The notes under the pieces are model-generated. The model made no database searches. It saw nothing but the letters and a program-made list of their open reading frames with translations, and was not told the DNA's origin. Shown here piece after piece: positions 35,613-49,080 of a stretch of 64,000 nt of DNA. Numbering within the stretch: position 1 is the stretch's first letter; each line of letters opens with the position of its first letter. The stretch covers positions 8,518,047 through 8,582,046 of the forward strand of contig CM026570.1 in assembly GCA_015143295.1 (NCBI GenBank). The letters run 5' to 3'. This DNA is from Tetracentron sinense (taxonomy: Eukaryota > Streptophyta > Magnoliopsida > Trochodendrales > Trochodendraceae). A program made the position numbers and the translations under genes.

Positions 35613-37855
35613 GATGGTCAAATGACTCGAGTGACTTTACATTTGACCGTAATGTTTTTCATACTTCTCTAGTTCTCCTTGGAGTCTTGGACTATTCAGA
35701 ACCCTGAATATGTGCATATCTATGTCTACAAATTAACCTTATCTATCCTTACTCCTATTCGTAAAAATTTATGAGTTCAACTTTGTTAGAAAACTGGATT
35801 CATGACTTGCAATAATGTGACTTTACTCATGGTGGGTCTATTGCTATAGTTTTCAGTAATTCTTTTCTCTTGGTATGTTTGTTTTTCCCGTTTCATGTAT
35901 TTTTTCACTTTTTATTTTCTTAGGACGTCTTTCTTTGTGAAAGGTCAATATCTTTTATGGTCATGGTGTGTCCAATGCTCTTCATTTTGGAAACTGGAAC
36001 AATGGTTTGTAATTGAGGAAGGAAAGGATTTCTTGCCCATCATAAATTTTGTAGGGAAATCTCGAGCTTTGTTGAATGTTGTTGTTTTAGACATACATAT
36101 GTGTATGACATTCCGATGAGTGGAAATGCCCATTATGAAAGTGAAGAAGCATAACCTTCATCCCAAGCATCTGAGTCAACAGGATCGTATTCTATAGAAT
36201 CAATGGTTAAATCACTTTATCTGTACCTGTAACTTTATTGGTTGGGTTTTTAAGAAAGAAAGAAAGGTTTTGAAAACTCCCTCATTTTATGAAAAAAAAA
36301 GGAGTTGGCGTTGATTTTGAACATCTTGTTTTCCCTTATCTCAAGGCCATATTGGTTTAGAGTTTTCTCTTACCTTAAGGCCATATTGGTTTAGAGTTGG
36401 TGTTGAAGTTTGAACTTCTTTTGTTGCTATCTTTTTCCTCTCTTTGTATCTTAGTTGTTCGTTAAATCCAATGAAGTCGTATGGTTATCATTAGATAATG
36501 AAAAGGCTCTAACAAGCTTAGTTCTACAAATGAGGGAACTTGATTTAGAATAAATTTCTAGGATTTTTGAGGGATAATGAATTGTTATCAAGCTTAGCAC
36601 CAGAAGTGATGGAATTTAGATGAATTGAAGCAACAATGATGATAGAGCTGCAATATTTGGATGCTTTCATTTAAATTTCAGTGTCTTTAAATTTGGTGCT
36701 TCTATCTGACATTTTATTTTTCTGCTTGGCTATGTCCTGCATATTTTGGTTTACTAGATGTCTTTGGGAATGTTTGTTGTAGTGTGTTTTGGGAGAGCTG
36801 GTGTGGAAGAATGAGGTGGTGCCATATTAGGGCTGAGTAGAATGGCACCATCTTGGAAAACAGTTTAAACTTGGAGGTAAGCCATATTGCTCTATTGCCT
36901 TGAGAAAGAACCTGGAAAGGGGTAGAGAGCTATGCTGGTAGCATGGTGATAAATCTTGTCGAAACCTTTACGTAACAGCCATTATGTAAAGTTTTCAGTG
37001 ATACCCGATCTAATATGAGCCATGTTATGTTAGGTAATGGCCGTTGCGGGATGTCTGACACTATATTACATATCATAGGTTTTAGAGACCCAATCTAACT
37101 TCTTTTGAAATTCTCACTTTCTTCCTCCTTTAAGTTCAAAAGTGACCACTATATCTTTTTTTTGGGTTAAAAATTAGATATAGACTATGAATCAACAATT
37201 CAAATCTTCAAAACCCACTTTTGGGAAAAACCAATTTGAGGTCTTTTTTTATTGGGTAAGTTTTCTCAATTTTTTTCAATTAATGTGTGCGAGTTAATGC
37301 ATTTTAGCAAGTTTAGAATATAGATTCATGGATTTAAATCCCATCATCTATAATGATTTGGGTTAAGCATTTTCATTTTAATCTCATCATATGTTAATTG
37401 AACTTGATAATTAATATTAAATACTATAAAAATAACCTTCTATAAGGGCGTATTATGCATCAAGATAATAACCCACAATATTGTTATTAAAGGCATATCA
37501 TGCATGAGGATAATACTTTAATGTCAAATAAATGTAATTGATATTAAATGCATATTATGCATGAAGACTATTTTTCCCTTTTTTTAATATCAAATACTGC
37601 CAACGTCCTTAAAGAAGGTTATTTAAGGGCATCCCCATTAGGATGTGTCTTCGACTCAAATCTTCTCTTAATAATGGCTAGGCTGGCCTAGGAAATTCCT
37701 CTGTACCTAAAAAAGGGAAAAATAGAACCGCATAATGTTCTGTTGTGGATAGAAGTGTTTAGGCTGATTTAGTCTGTTGCATTTATAACTAATTAGAAAA
37801 GCTCTTAATCCAGGTCCTACAATAATTTTGTCATTCTGCTTTACAGCCTTTCTCG
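35613..37855. other. Non-coding, no gene recognised
   Basis: AT-rich sequence. A short tandem duplication (aaggccatattggtttagag) occurs at about 36345 and 36381. Around 37445-37565 the phrase 'gcatatcatgcatga' / 'gcatattatgcatgaag' repeats. No coding exon is supported. Confidence 0.5.
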
Positions 37856-39280
37856 ATATTTTTTTTGATCAGTAAACACTCAATAATATAAATAAGAAAG
37901 AACCCGGATACAAGGACTACAAACAAGCAAAGCACCGAGAGTTTACAAGACAATAAACTCAAGGAAGACTCAGCACTGAAGACCCTCCACGACCCTTGGC
38001 CACACGCCCCCCGATAACAACCTCAGTTTAGCATCGCCCCGAATCTCCTCCCTATCATGGTTTAGACCTAGCCAATCCAACACCACCAATAGCACCTGAG
38101 CACATATACGAGAAGGAGATGCCGAAGTGTTTTCAAAAACTCGACGATTCCTTTCTTTCCAGACTATCCAAGCGATAGTTCTCGGCAACACTAATCACAC
38201 AGCCTCCACCACACTCTCCTCCTCCTTATGCCAAGACTCTAAGAAGTCAAAGAAAGACTCGGGAAAGACCCAATCCACACCAGGCGGGAAAGAAAAACCC
38301 CCAAATGCCTCCCACTATAGGACAATGCAATAATAGATGACCCACTGACTCCTCTGATTGAAGGCATAGAAAACACCTATTAGCCAAACTCCATCCTCTA
38401 TGCTGTAGATGATCACTTTGTCCAAAGCTGCGTTCCAAAAGAAAAAAGATACCTTGGAGGGAATGCCTGAATGCCAAACTACCTTATGAGGAAACACACT
38501 TCGGCGAGCCGGTCTCAACAACTGAAATAGAGAACTGACTGAGAAACGCCCATTCTTACTGCCACTCCAAACCCTGCCATCCCTCAAATCCATTCGTGGG
38601 GAAAAAGAATTAATTCTCACCAATAAACACGACGCTTCCTCCACTTCCTAGTCATTTAAATCCCTTCTAAGCTTCGGACACCACACCACCCCCTCTCCCC
38701 TCCTCTCCAAGTAGTCACCAACCACCGCCTCCCTATTGATGGCTAGCATAAAAGCCCAAAGACCTCCTGAAGCCTCGAATTGCCACACCAAATGTCTTTC
38801 CAAAATCTGACTTCTGTCCCCTGACCCACAATAAATCGGAACTTCGGCACCACCAAGCTTGCCGTCGCCATGATCCCCTTCCACAGACTCACACCGTGAG
38901 TTGACTTAACCTTATTTGGGACCCACCTTGATTGCTCCCCATATTTAGCTACTACTATCGCCCTCTACAAACTGCTCCTTTTTTACCCGAATCGCCATAT
39001 CCATTTTCCTAGCAAGGCCTTGTTGATATAAACCGAGGACTTTAGATTCAACCCCCCTCTTCTTAAGGAGTGAGACGACAAATATGATTCCAAGCCACCA
39101 GGGGATACTTAAAAGAATCCATCTTATTCCACAAGAGCTGTCTCTGTATCCGCTCAAGCACGATGGCCACTGACTTTGGAATGGTAAGCGTGGACATGAA
39201 ATACGTCGGAATGCTTCCTAGCGTGCTTTGAATAAGAGTGATCTTACCCCCTTTGGAAAGGTAATGAGCCTTCCACCCCA

Positions 39281-40469
39281 CTAGCCTCTTGGCACACCGC
39301 TCAATGATCGGCGCCCAACTCGCTTTAGCTTTGAATCCTCCCCCAATAGGCACACCCAAGTACTTCGTCGGGACACTCCCACTCTACACCCAAAACAAGT
39401 AGCCAACTGGTCCATGATGCTCACATTCCCCACTCCCACAATCTCAGACTTGGCCAAATTAAGCCGCAACCCAGACAACACTTCAAAACACCGAAGGAGA
39501 CACCGCAGGTACAATAGATTCCCTTTCGACTCGTTACAAAAGATAAGGGTGTTGTCTTCAAACTGGAGGTGCGAAATACGAAGATGAGTTTGACTGATTG
39601 AGAACCCCTCGAAACCCTCCCCCTCAGCTCTAGACAATATCCTACTCAGAGCTTCCGAAACTAGCACAAAAAGGAACGGAGATAATGGGTCACCCTATCT
39701 CAACCCCCTAGAACTGGGGAAATAACCAATCGAGTTACCATTCAAAATCACCGAAAAATACACCGAAGAGATACACCTCCGAATCCACGTTCTCCACTTA
39801 TAGCCAAAGCCCATTTTGCTGAGTACATAGTCTAAAAAACTCCAGTTTACATGGTCATAAGCCTTCTCCATGTCCACCTTGCATAGAATTCTCGGGGAGC
39901 TGGACCTAAGATGAGCATCAATACATTTATTCGCAATCAGAATCCTGTCCGTTATCTGCCTAGCCCCCACAAACGCCCCTTGATTAGGAGAGATGAGGGA
40001 AGCTAATACCCTCTGAAGACGGGGCCGCCAACACCTTAGACAAAATCTTGTAGGCACTACACACAAGACTAATGGGGCGAAAATCCAATAGCTCCACCGC
40101 TCCCTCCTTCTTCGTAATCAAAATCATAAACGTATTATTGATCACTCTATCAAAGGAACCAGAGGAGTAAAGTTCCTGGATCACTTCCATGAAATCACTC
40201 CCCACAATATCCCAACAAGCCTTGTAAAACTCAATGGTAAAGCCATCTGGGTCGGGGGCCTTATCCCCTGACATATCACGAATGATGCCTAACACCTCCT
40301 CCTCCTCAAAAGGCCCCTCCAAAGAAGCACTCTGATCAGGGGATAACTTGGCAAACGACAACCCATCCGGCCTCGGCCGCCACCTTTCCTGTTCTTGGTA
40401 TAACCCTTTGTAGTAAGCCACCACTCCACCTTTGATGTCCCTACTGTCCTCCAGTATTTCCCCATCCAC
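39281..40469 (-). pseudogene. LINE ORF2 reverse transcriptase, catalytic site altered
   Basis: The blocks 40469-39984, 40066-39695 and 39667-39281 carry DKAPDPDGFTIEFYK, KVDMEKAYDHVNW and ISHLQFEDNTLIF. The catalytic FADD box reads FEDN here: the second aspartate is asparagine and the alanine is glutamate. Two frame breaks separate the blocks. The enzyme is dead both by frame and by residue. Confidence 0.85.
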
Positions 40470-40923
40470 CCTAACCTTCGAAATGAAATTGTGTTTCCTG
40501 TTAAAATTAGCGGTGCAATGAAAAAACTTGGTGTTGCGATCTCCTTCGTTAAGCTATCTCGTTCTAGCCTTCTGCTTCCAACTAATCTCCTTAAGATTAA
40601 GCTACTCTAAATATTCCAACTTTTTATCCTCATAGCCCCTGGCTGCCAAATCTGATAAGTCTGCATCTACGGCCCTCACCTCGAACACCGCTAACTCTTG
40701 CAACAACCCGTCTAATCTCGACCGAATGTCCCCAAAAACCTCCTTGTTCCACACCTTGAGTCTAACTTTCAGGGTTCTCAACTTCATACTGAACCGCGAG
40801 CTTGCTGAACCACACCTCCTAACTCCTCTCCACACTTCTGCCACTACTTCTTTAAATCGGTCGTCTTTGAGCCACATATTCTCAAAACGAAACGGGGAAG
40901 GGCCTCCCCTAAACCCACCGGCC

Positions 40924-41631
40924 TTAAGCATAATAGGCACATGATTTGATACGGGTTTGGGAAGAGAAACCTAAACCACATTTGGGAAATGAGTCTCCCA
41001 CTCCGGAGTCCGGACTCACAAGAAATCTATCTAACGGACTTGCTTGCCCTCTAGAAGCCGAATGGGCCCACGTGAATTGGGCCGCCCTAAGGGGATAATC
41101 AATAAGACCGTGCAAGTCAATAAACCTACCAAATCTCTTCATTTTCGTCGATCGCCCTCGACCCCCTTTCTTCTCGACCGCCCATCGGGTACTATTGAAA
41201 TCTCCTCCCAAGCACCACAGTTGACACCATCTCACACTAACATCTTCTAACTCCGCCCACAACTGCCGGTCATCCGACCCACCTGAAGGCCCATAAACCC
41301 CCGTAAACACCCAGCTAAAAACATCCCCAACCAACCAGCAAGGAATGGATAGCGAGTAAGCCCCTTGCTCAGAATCCAGCACCTCCACCCTTTCTTCGTC
41401 CCACAACAGTAGAATGCCTCCTGAAGAACCTAGCAAAGGAACTGCACACCATCTTGGAACAGCCATACCCCACGTCTCGCGAATCTGTATCTCCAGCACT
41501 TCTTGTAATTTCGTCTCCTGAATGCAAACTAAAGTCGGACGATTCATTTTCACAAATTGCTTAATTGCCCTTCGTTTCTCAACTTGACCCAACCCCCTCA
41601 CATTCCAGGACAAAATGGAGAACTCATTCAT
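40924..41631 (-). pseudogene. LINE ORF2 apurinic-type endonuclease
   Basis: A 235-codon block with the ordered motifs of the L1 endonuclease: ILSWNVRGLG, CIQETKL, FTGVYGP, GGDFNSTR. The frame stops before RT begins. In the intact family this domain nicks target DNA to prime reverse transcription. Confidence 0.88.
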
Positions 41632-43197
41632 CGGAACACTTTACTTCCCCTACTACGCCTGGGGCTACAAGATACCCCCCTGATCATAGTCCCGGACTTC
41701 TTCACAACAACATGCACCTACTCTTGAACCCCACTCCGCTCACTTTTCTGGAACTGAACCTTTGCCTACTCCTCATGCCCTTCAAGTGAGATACACAGGA
41801 ATCTACTCACCCCCTCCATCTGATTAACCATCCACTCGGAAGCCTCCTCCGGGCCCAGCTGCGATTCCATCACTACGCTCCCATTGCTGAGATCCTTAAC
41901 AGAGTCGGTGCTGCGGCTGTCCACCTCTCTTGGAAGAACTACCCAACCCGGCATCCTGCTCCTCCACTGGGAGAGAGCATCCTCTATCTGTAGAATTTAC
42001 TCTTAAGGCAATTGACTAGATTGGGAGAACTAGGAGAAATCTCTTTACCCGACAACTCTCTACTATGTACGGGAGAGGAGGGATTAGGCATACTTTAACT
42101 CATAATCCCCCGACTCACCTGATCTTAGAGGAGGCTCGCCACTAGGAGAAGCCCTCCCCTCTGTCCTTACGGACAGCCCTACAGACGACCCCACTTCCCC
42201 GACTGCAACTACTGATGCCTTCGCTACACCACCACTGACCTCTGCCACTTTCTCTCCACCCTCTTTCGCTGGTACCGAGGTGGAGACGACACAGAGCTCA
42301 CCCCCTTACTGCCTGCCACCCGAATGGAAGCATCTTCTAGGTTAGACTCAGGGACCATCCCTCCCTTAAACTCCTGCTGCCCTACCATGTCTTCAATAGA
42401 AGGCTGCCCGAATCTCCTCACCTTCGAGATATTGACGATTAATTGCTGGGGTAACTCCTCCCCGAATACGCCACCCCCTAACTCCACCGGAGCTCGCACA
42501 CCAGGCTCTCGAGCAGTCTTTGTCGACACACCAACTCCCCCTCTTCTGAATAGCCCTACGCTCGGATCACAAAAGGGAAGAGGAACGCCTTTTCTCTTCT
42601 TAGAACCAGCCCACCCAATAATCTACTCTAGCCCAAAGGGATCCTCTGGGTCTATTCCTATGGGCTTAGGGAAAATCGCTACGAAGGCCTTAGGCCCAAC
42701 CACCCCCTCGTTGCACATCTCTACTTCACCTTGGGCCTCCACACTTACTGGGTCCATCCCGCTAGGCAACTGGACAACTAACTCCACGTCTCCACCCAAC
42801 CACTGGGCCTTCCCCCTGCAACAATGAGCGACTGGGATCCATTCGGTAGTCCAAACCCTCATCTTTATCAGGGTCCTGTACCCCTTCCTTTGAGATCTTT
42901 CTAATCCAAATCTTCTTTCTCTTCCTCCATATTGCCCTCTGCAAATTCTTTTTCCTTTTTTTCTGCTTACATCCTCTTTTAGGCAACTCAGGCCCAACAT
43001 TACCTATTCCAGGAGAGGCTGAAGTTTGCCTTCACTTCGAGATGACTCTGCTCCACTGTGGGTGCTTGAGCCTCCTGCACCACCAAACACAAACTCAGAT
43101 TGTTGCCCACTCGACAAGACCAGGCGATCTGCCGTAACCAACGACTTCTTGACCTGCTCCAGTCCACGCGCCACTACTCCAGAGGTTGCCGCCTGAA

Positions 43198-44001
43198 TCA
43201 GTCTAGGTTTGGACTGTCCGGTAAGGAATTTGAAATCTCCTTCCCTTTCCGGCAAAGGAAAACACCTAGGTTGTCGGACAGACCTACTTCATCAATCTTC
43301 AACACAATAATCACAACTAAAATAAAGCCACCTCGATCTGGAATCCTCAACGAACGAGGAATACAGTCTTTGCTTGTCGATACAATCCGAACTCGCACTT
43401 GACGAAGGTCCTTAAACTCCAAAGAGCGGGGATCAATATACCTAGTTCCACCGCAGACATCACCGATACTAGACAAGGTTTTCTCATTCCATAAGTACAA
43501 AGGCAAGCCAGAAATACCAATCCAAAATGAATCCTGCAGCTCACTCTCGCCGACTTGGTTTGACTCAGGCCACCACCAAGATACAACAATCTTCCTGCCA
43601 CTCCGAAGTGCCCACGACCCCCTAGCACACAGGTCTCTCATTGTAGACATCCTCTTCACCAAAATTATGCCTTGCCTATTCTCAAAAGGAATTAGAAAAG
43701 AACGCTCATCTAACGGAAGAACCTCGTTAATCTCTCTCTCCAGCTCCGACCAACTAGCCAACGCATTGTTAAAGGTACAGATCACGGCCAAATCCCACCT
43801 ACCTACCGGAGCCTTTTGTTTATCCACTGCCGTCCTGAAAGAAACTAACAATGGAGAGGGTCGAACTTCGACAACATGCTGCTTCTGGACAACGAACTCT
43901 AGCTCCCTCAACGTTATAGAATGCTTTGGAATCAACTCTTGGGGAATGATATCGTTCGAAGCTTCCAACACCATCTTCCATCCACATCCTATTTTACCCA
44001 T
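43198..44001 (-). pseudogene. LINE ORF1 (DUF4283-type RNA-binding gag)
   Basis: A 267-codon block with DUF4283-like wording (WSELEREINEVLPLDERSFL, SWWWPESN, GLPLYLWNEKTLSSIG). This domain is the usual plant L1 ORF1 core. A separate upstream frame (44301-44110) holds the N-terminus, ending in a stop. Confidence 0.75.
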
Positions 44002-44329
44002 TGGAAATATAACCTAACGCCGTCGACCACCCGCCGAGGGTATCACCATCAACGAGATGAACACCCCAAAGCCATTACTCTTCCTCTCAAGAATGAAGAC
44101 ATTCGACGCCTAGGATCGCCTCTCCACTCTGTATCCATCCTCCTTCAGCTTCACACAATCGGCAATGAATCTGAGTAACCACCAAAACACACTCTCCTCA
44201 ATCTGAATAGAACAACAAAAACCACGGCCCCTCTCAATGATTGTCACTAAGAAACCCCCTTTCGCATCTTCACTTACGAGCTCAAAGCTCTTCGACTCCA
44301 CAGCTACAATAATCCACCGATTATTGATT

Positions 44330-45800
44330 TCAAATACAATGGAAGTATGAAAGTGATTTACAATCTGAATTTGCTCCTAAAACAAGCTGGATGATCACTT
44401 GAATGTTCACTAAAAGTCTCTCAAAGAATGAAGTTGAAAAGCTCAATATACTCTTTTGCGTTTCTAGGTTTTTCTCAATGAATGAATCAATTAATGCTTG
44501 AGTGTGATTAATGAGATTCAATGGAATGATTGAAGTTCATTTGTTAATAAATGATCCCATTTTATAGCCCAAGAAAAATTATGGCCGTTGGAGATGCATT
44601 TAATGCAAGAATGACCGTTTGAAAACTAGCCGTTACAGTGCATTTAGGCCTGTAAACGGATGCGGATATTATTCGTATCTGAATCCGTTTAGTCGGATAA
44701 TTATTCGGATAGGTATCCAACGGAGCGGATTCGGATACTGTTATATCCGATCCGATAAATATCCGTCCGATTATATAATATATATAAATAATATATTTTA
44801 AATTTATAAAATTAATATAACCTGTAAAATATATTTTTTTAATAAAAATTTATATATTTTTACATTTTTTAAATATTAATTTTTTAAAAAATTAATCGGA
44901 TAATTTGGACAATATCCGAATCCGGATATTTTAATCGGAATTGGATACAGATATCATATTTCACCATCTGCCGGATATTTATTTGGATTCGGATATATAA
45001 TCGGATACGGATTCAGATATACCAATATCCGCTCGGAATCCGCTCCATTTACAGCCCTAAGTGCATTTAATGCTTGCAACAAGCAAATCAGCCGACTTGT
45101 TTTGATAAATCAGTCGACTGGTTTTATACCAACCATTTCTCGAAAGTTTAGACCAAATCAGTTGATTGATTTTTTAAGCCAGTAAGAACTAGTCGACTGG
45201 TTTTGAAAACAGTGCCTAAACAAGACACATGGCTAAATCAGTTGACTGGATTTGAATGCCTTGGAGAAGTAGTCAACTGGTTATTGATTTTCACATAAAA
45301 CTTCTCTATACAAGCCTAGATGATTTGATTTACCATATGATGTCTAAGGACCTTATAACGATGTGCAAGGTTGCTCTTAAGGTTCCTATGGTCAATCTAG
45401 GTAAGTGAGCTTTCAAACTTCAAATTTTGAGGACTTTTGTAAAAAGTCCTAAGAACTCTCAAACTATAAATATAGACCTTTAATCTTCTAATTGGAGAGT
45501 CTTCAACGTTCTTCAAACTTGATCTTAATTTGTCTTCTTTGATTTCATCTTCATGACCAAGATTGCTTCTGGACCTTCTTTTTCATGTCATGAGTTTAAC
45601 TCTTTTGCTTTGGATTGATATAATCTTCAACTTAAGATGGCTTGCTTTGTGGATCCTTTTTATGCTTTGTGTCATTTCAATGCTTTATGCCTTGGATGGT
45701 TTGTTTATGCTATTTGTAATATGAGTTTCACATGAATTTAATAAAGACATTAGTAATACAATGATTATTTCATTATTGTGTTATCATCAAAATTATTAAG
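44330..45800 (-). mobile_element. LTR fragment or solo LTR with TCGACTGG repeats
   Basis: Read on the minus strand it starts near 45800 with 'attttgatgataacac', a common opening of plant LTRs. It runs through at least six copies of a 'cagtcgactggtttt'-like word (45085-45285) to about 44330. No internal coding domain lies beside it. A hAT-type MITE (44645-45059) sits inside. The exact ends and target duplication were not resolved, so a solo LTR is likely but not proven. Confidence 0.5.
44645..45059. mobile_element. hAT-type MITE with 8 bp target duplication
   Basis: A 415 bp element from TAGGCCTGTAAACGGATGCG to its inverted counterpart ending CAGCCCTA. The flanks AGTGCATT at 44637-44644 and 45060-45067 are identical. 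The interior repeats 'tcggata' and 'atccg' words many times in both orientations and has an AT-rich core. It is nested in the LTR fragment. Confidence 0.88.
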
Positions 45801-46159
45801 GGTACCTATGGTTTTAACCTTCAGGCTAGTAGTTTTCAGATACCATATTCTGATTTCTGACATTCTTAATGATGCAGCCCTCAAGAATCGCAGGAGCTAA
45901 GGCAGTCTCTGTTGCCTTATAATTTCTTCTAATTTTTTAAATGCTAGACTTTAATGCTTATTTTGTTTACTTGCTTCACATATGTTGTAAAGGTAATATG
46001 GTTTTATTACTTGTAGACTTGTAGTTATATCATATATGTGAACGATTCAGGTTATAACACAAAGTTAGGGACTGGATGGTATCTATATAATGGAACATCA
46101 GTCATCTTGTTGGTTATTGTAGTTAAAATTTATAGCAGATTTACCCGGTTATCCTCGAA

Positions 46160-47210
46160 ATTTGAAATTCAAGCCCAGCCGGAAAAAAGTGCTCAAGTCT
46201 GTTAAAGTCTTGCCCACTTTCTCTTAGTTTGTGTCTTGAACGCCTTTCGAGTCCACCAATTCGTAAAGGTTTTTATTCCTCTCCAAGGAAAGAAGAGTTC
46301 ACAAGTGACCAAGCGCCCGTCACGTTACAAATCCCGGGGTGGGGGAGGGGGAAATGTGTCTTTCTCGATTGTTTGTCTAGATAGACACTTGATGTCGTAA
46401 TCGAAGTTGTTTCGAGAGCATTCTTTTTATACTTTTGAAGTCTATCGTATTTACTCCTCCCTAGAGGGGTTAGAAGCGATCTCAGATTGCGCTTCTTTCG
46501 ACTACGAAGTGATAGGACCGAAAGATCTCACCCATCAGTTGGTCCACAACTTCAAGCATAGCTGCCCCTATCTCCGAGCACTTAATCAAGCAGCATAAGG
46601 TTTCCTGAGATTGAGAATACCTCCTTTGATTTTCGGTTGTGGCTGCGGTAAAGGTGACAGGTGGGGTTGAAGGTTCGGAGCCCACCCGAGTTTTTTTTCA
46701 GCTGCCATTGGCCGGCTGTTGTATGTGCCAGGAAGTGTCTGAAGAAGCGGGCTACTCCCCGAAAATGCCCCGCCTGTAGGTTCGGTCCTTGGGAACCCCT
46801 GGAAACAGCTTGATGTGAAAGCTACAATTGAGGAGGTACTGACAGAACTCAAACTTTAGGTGAAACTTAACCTTTTTCTGCCAGGAAGTAGGCCCCGAAT
46901 GTGCACAGAAAAGAACGCCTTTTGGGTTGTTAATCCGGTATCGGACTAAGGCCGGTGGAAATTTTAAATAGGGACTTGCCCGAGGCACCTCATCTTGTCA
47001 TTTCGTCATTGCTCATTCCCGTTAGGCTGAAGTGTTTGGCGTTTCCTTCTCCGTATTTCGCTGACCTATCGTGTGGTAGGTTGTAGCTCTCTTCTTTCCT
47101 TTGGTAGTGGATCTTGCTGTTAGACGAAGAGCGCAGTGGATGTTCCACCACTTATTCTTTCTTGGGACGTGACTTTTAGCTCTCGTTTTGTGTATTACTA
47201 ACGCTGTTTT
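46160..47210. other. Probable organelle-derived (mitochondrial) insert
   Basis: Base texture changes sharply to a balanced, complex sequence (about 45-48 percent GC) without the homopolymer and AT words of the flanks. Phrases such as 'gaagcgatctcagattgcgc' and 'ccgaaagatctcacccatca' have the look of plant mitochondrial intergenic DNA. One frame, 46407-46598, encodes 63 residues with no family I recognise. This call rests on texture only; it could also be an unrecognised transposon. Confidence 0.4.
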
Positions 47211-49067
47211 CTGCTGCACATTTTTTCTCTGTCTTGCTGTTTCGCATCATAGCAGACTGGAGTTTGATTTTTGATCTGAAATCAACTCCAGGCTGTTTCA
47301 CCAAATGGGTTTGAGAAAACAACTCATTTTGCTCTTGATCATCAACAATCATCTTTTCCTTGGGATACAATTTTGTACTTCCTTCTGCTAGTCATTGATG
47401 TGAGGTGTTGAAAGACTCAATGACATGGGGGAGCTCTATTCTAACTCAAAAGTTACGAATATTCCTTCCTTAATTAATGCAACGGCATATGCTTTTGGTT
47501 ATCTACCTTGCCCAACAAGTTTGGCTTAGGTTGTAATATTTTTTCCCGAGTATTTCTAACTCCATGGGTTTTATTCAATTGTTTTTTTTTTCTTTCAAAG
47601 GCACCCAGTGAGGGATAGAGATTTGGCCACCCCTCTTTTATTTTTTTGTTTTTTTTTATCGGTAAATTGGAGCTGAGGTATGTAATAAAGGAAATGTACA
47701 AAAAATTATCACATGATTGTGAGCCTAGAAAGAAGGTAAACATAAAAAAAAATAGTTCAAGAATGAATCTAATTATAAAAGTCAAAGGAAATGATGAATT
47801 TGCAGATCATCAAGATCCCTCCGGAGCATCAGTATTAGATAAAGAAAAATGGAGTAACAATTTGGCCATCCCTACTTATATATTAGATAAAAAGAAATGT
47901 ACAGCCTAATTATGGCCATTCTCCCTAATCTTCGTCAATGCACTCTATGCTCTATGGTAACTATTAGTGCTTCACAGCATGGTGTTCCATGTCTCCAACT
48001 CTTGTAATTTATATGTAACTTATTTTTTGAGATGCTCCCATGTCTCATTACTTCATTTATAGTTAATCAACTATAGCTTTTTTGTGCCAAAAAAAATGCT
48101 TGCATGCCTTGATATGGTACCTATTAGATCGCTCATTTGACCAGTTTTTAGATGAACATAAGATTGCACAACTAAGAAGAATTGAGTGAATTAATGAACG
48201 AAGTATGAATAAGGTGCACATCTATGATGAAAGCTAGTTTTGATTTTTTTTTTAATTTACTTTTTAGAAATATTTTTAAGTTGAGTTTGAATGTGTTTTT
48301 TGCCTCTTCAGATTAATTGAAATGTATAAATAAAGGGACAACCTGTTGAGATTGCATAGTTTTTGTTAGGAAGAACTTTACATTTGATGTAAACAATGGT
48401 TTGATGAGTATTTCTTGGGAAATTTTTGAGTATCGTCTAAGGATACCTTCCTCTCCTCAGTCCAGTATTTTCCTGAAGATTTGGAGTGCTTTTAATTTGA
48501 TTGTTGCGATATTGATCTTTATTTTGTTAATTTCTTCATATCTAATTTGTCCTGCATTGTTTTATAACTAAAAGTTTCCTCCTTTGGAGTTTGGACAGTA
48601 AATTTTCTCATAAACCATGCCCCTCTCCTCTCTAACTTCATAGGGCACCAGTAGAGACAATTTTTTGCATTTGTATAATCAAAATCCATTGGAGCTTCTC
48701 CCTGGCACATGCACCCTAGTAATTGATGAATGCCATCTATTAATAATTTTGGATTTGAGTATGACAATTGGTGTTGAGCAAGTTGTAATGTCAATTTTAG
48801 ATTGGAAGTTCAGAAACCATGAAAACTTTGTCGACTGAACAATAGACTGTTTTTCTTCATTTGAGCCTGCAAATACTGGAATTTCTGAACTCATAGTCAG
48901 ATAGTGCATATGTATTTTTAGAAGTTTAATTAATTGGGACATGGAAGTTTCTTTCTGTTCACCTATTGGTAGTTTTTTATCTAAATACTTGCTATATCTT
49001 AGTTTCCTTATTTAGATTCCTATTTAGAGTTTGCAAAAGCTAATAATTAGTTGCAACGCATTTTTGC
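47211..49067. other. Non-coding, possibly 5' intron of RanGAP
   Basis: AT-rich with no coding exon. It ends in a good acceptor, 'tttttgcag', at 49059-49067, which suggests that at least the last part is an intron in the 5' UTR of RanGAP. Confidence 0.5.
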
Positions 49068-49080
49068 AGGTTTCTTTAGC

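Larger units (their letters stand above)
37866..44305 (-). mobile_element. LINE (L1-type), nearly full length, dead
   Basis: On the minus strand, the ORF1 start is near 44301 (KGGFLVTIIERGRGF). A DUF4283-like gag region follows at 44001-43198, then a proline/serine-rich and basic tail to about 42000. ORF2 follows: endonuclease 41631-40924, RT 40469-39281, post-RT 39359-38648, zf-RVT 38644-38247, and tail 38191-37970 (AWIVWKERNRRVFENTS). The 3' end is 'actgatc' plus an A-run (T-run at 37858-37865). Many stops and shifts break it. About 6.4 kb is close to the usual full length. No target duplication was found. The GC content (about 50 percent) contrasts with the flanks. Confidence 0.88.

Noticed and set aside
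37445..37570. CRISPR-like spaced repeats of 'gcatat.atgcatga'
   Set aside because: Only two or three loose copies in a plant genome, with uneven spacing; simple AT-rich duplication.
42324..42827. Plus-strand reading frame of 167 codons rich in Pro/Ser/Thr
   Set aside because: It is the reverse of the LINE ORF1 tail, which reads coherently on the minus strand.
49051..49080. In-frame upstream ATG of RanGAP adding ten residues
   Set aside because: The splice acceptor at 49067 puts that ATG in the intron, and known RanGAPs start near MD before the WPP domain.
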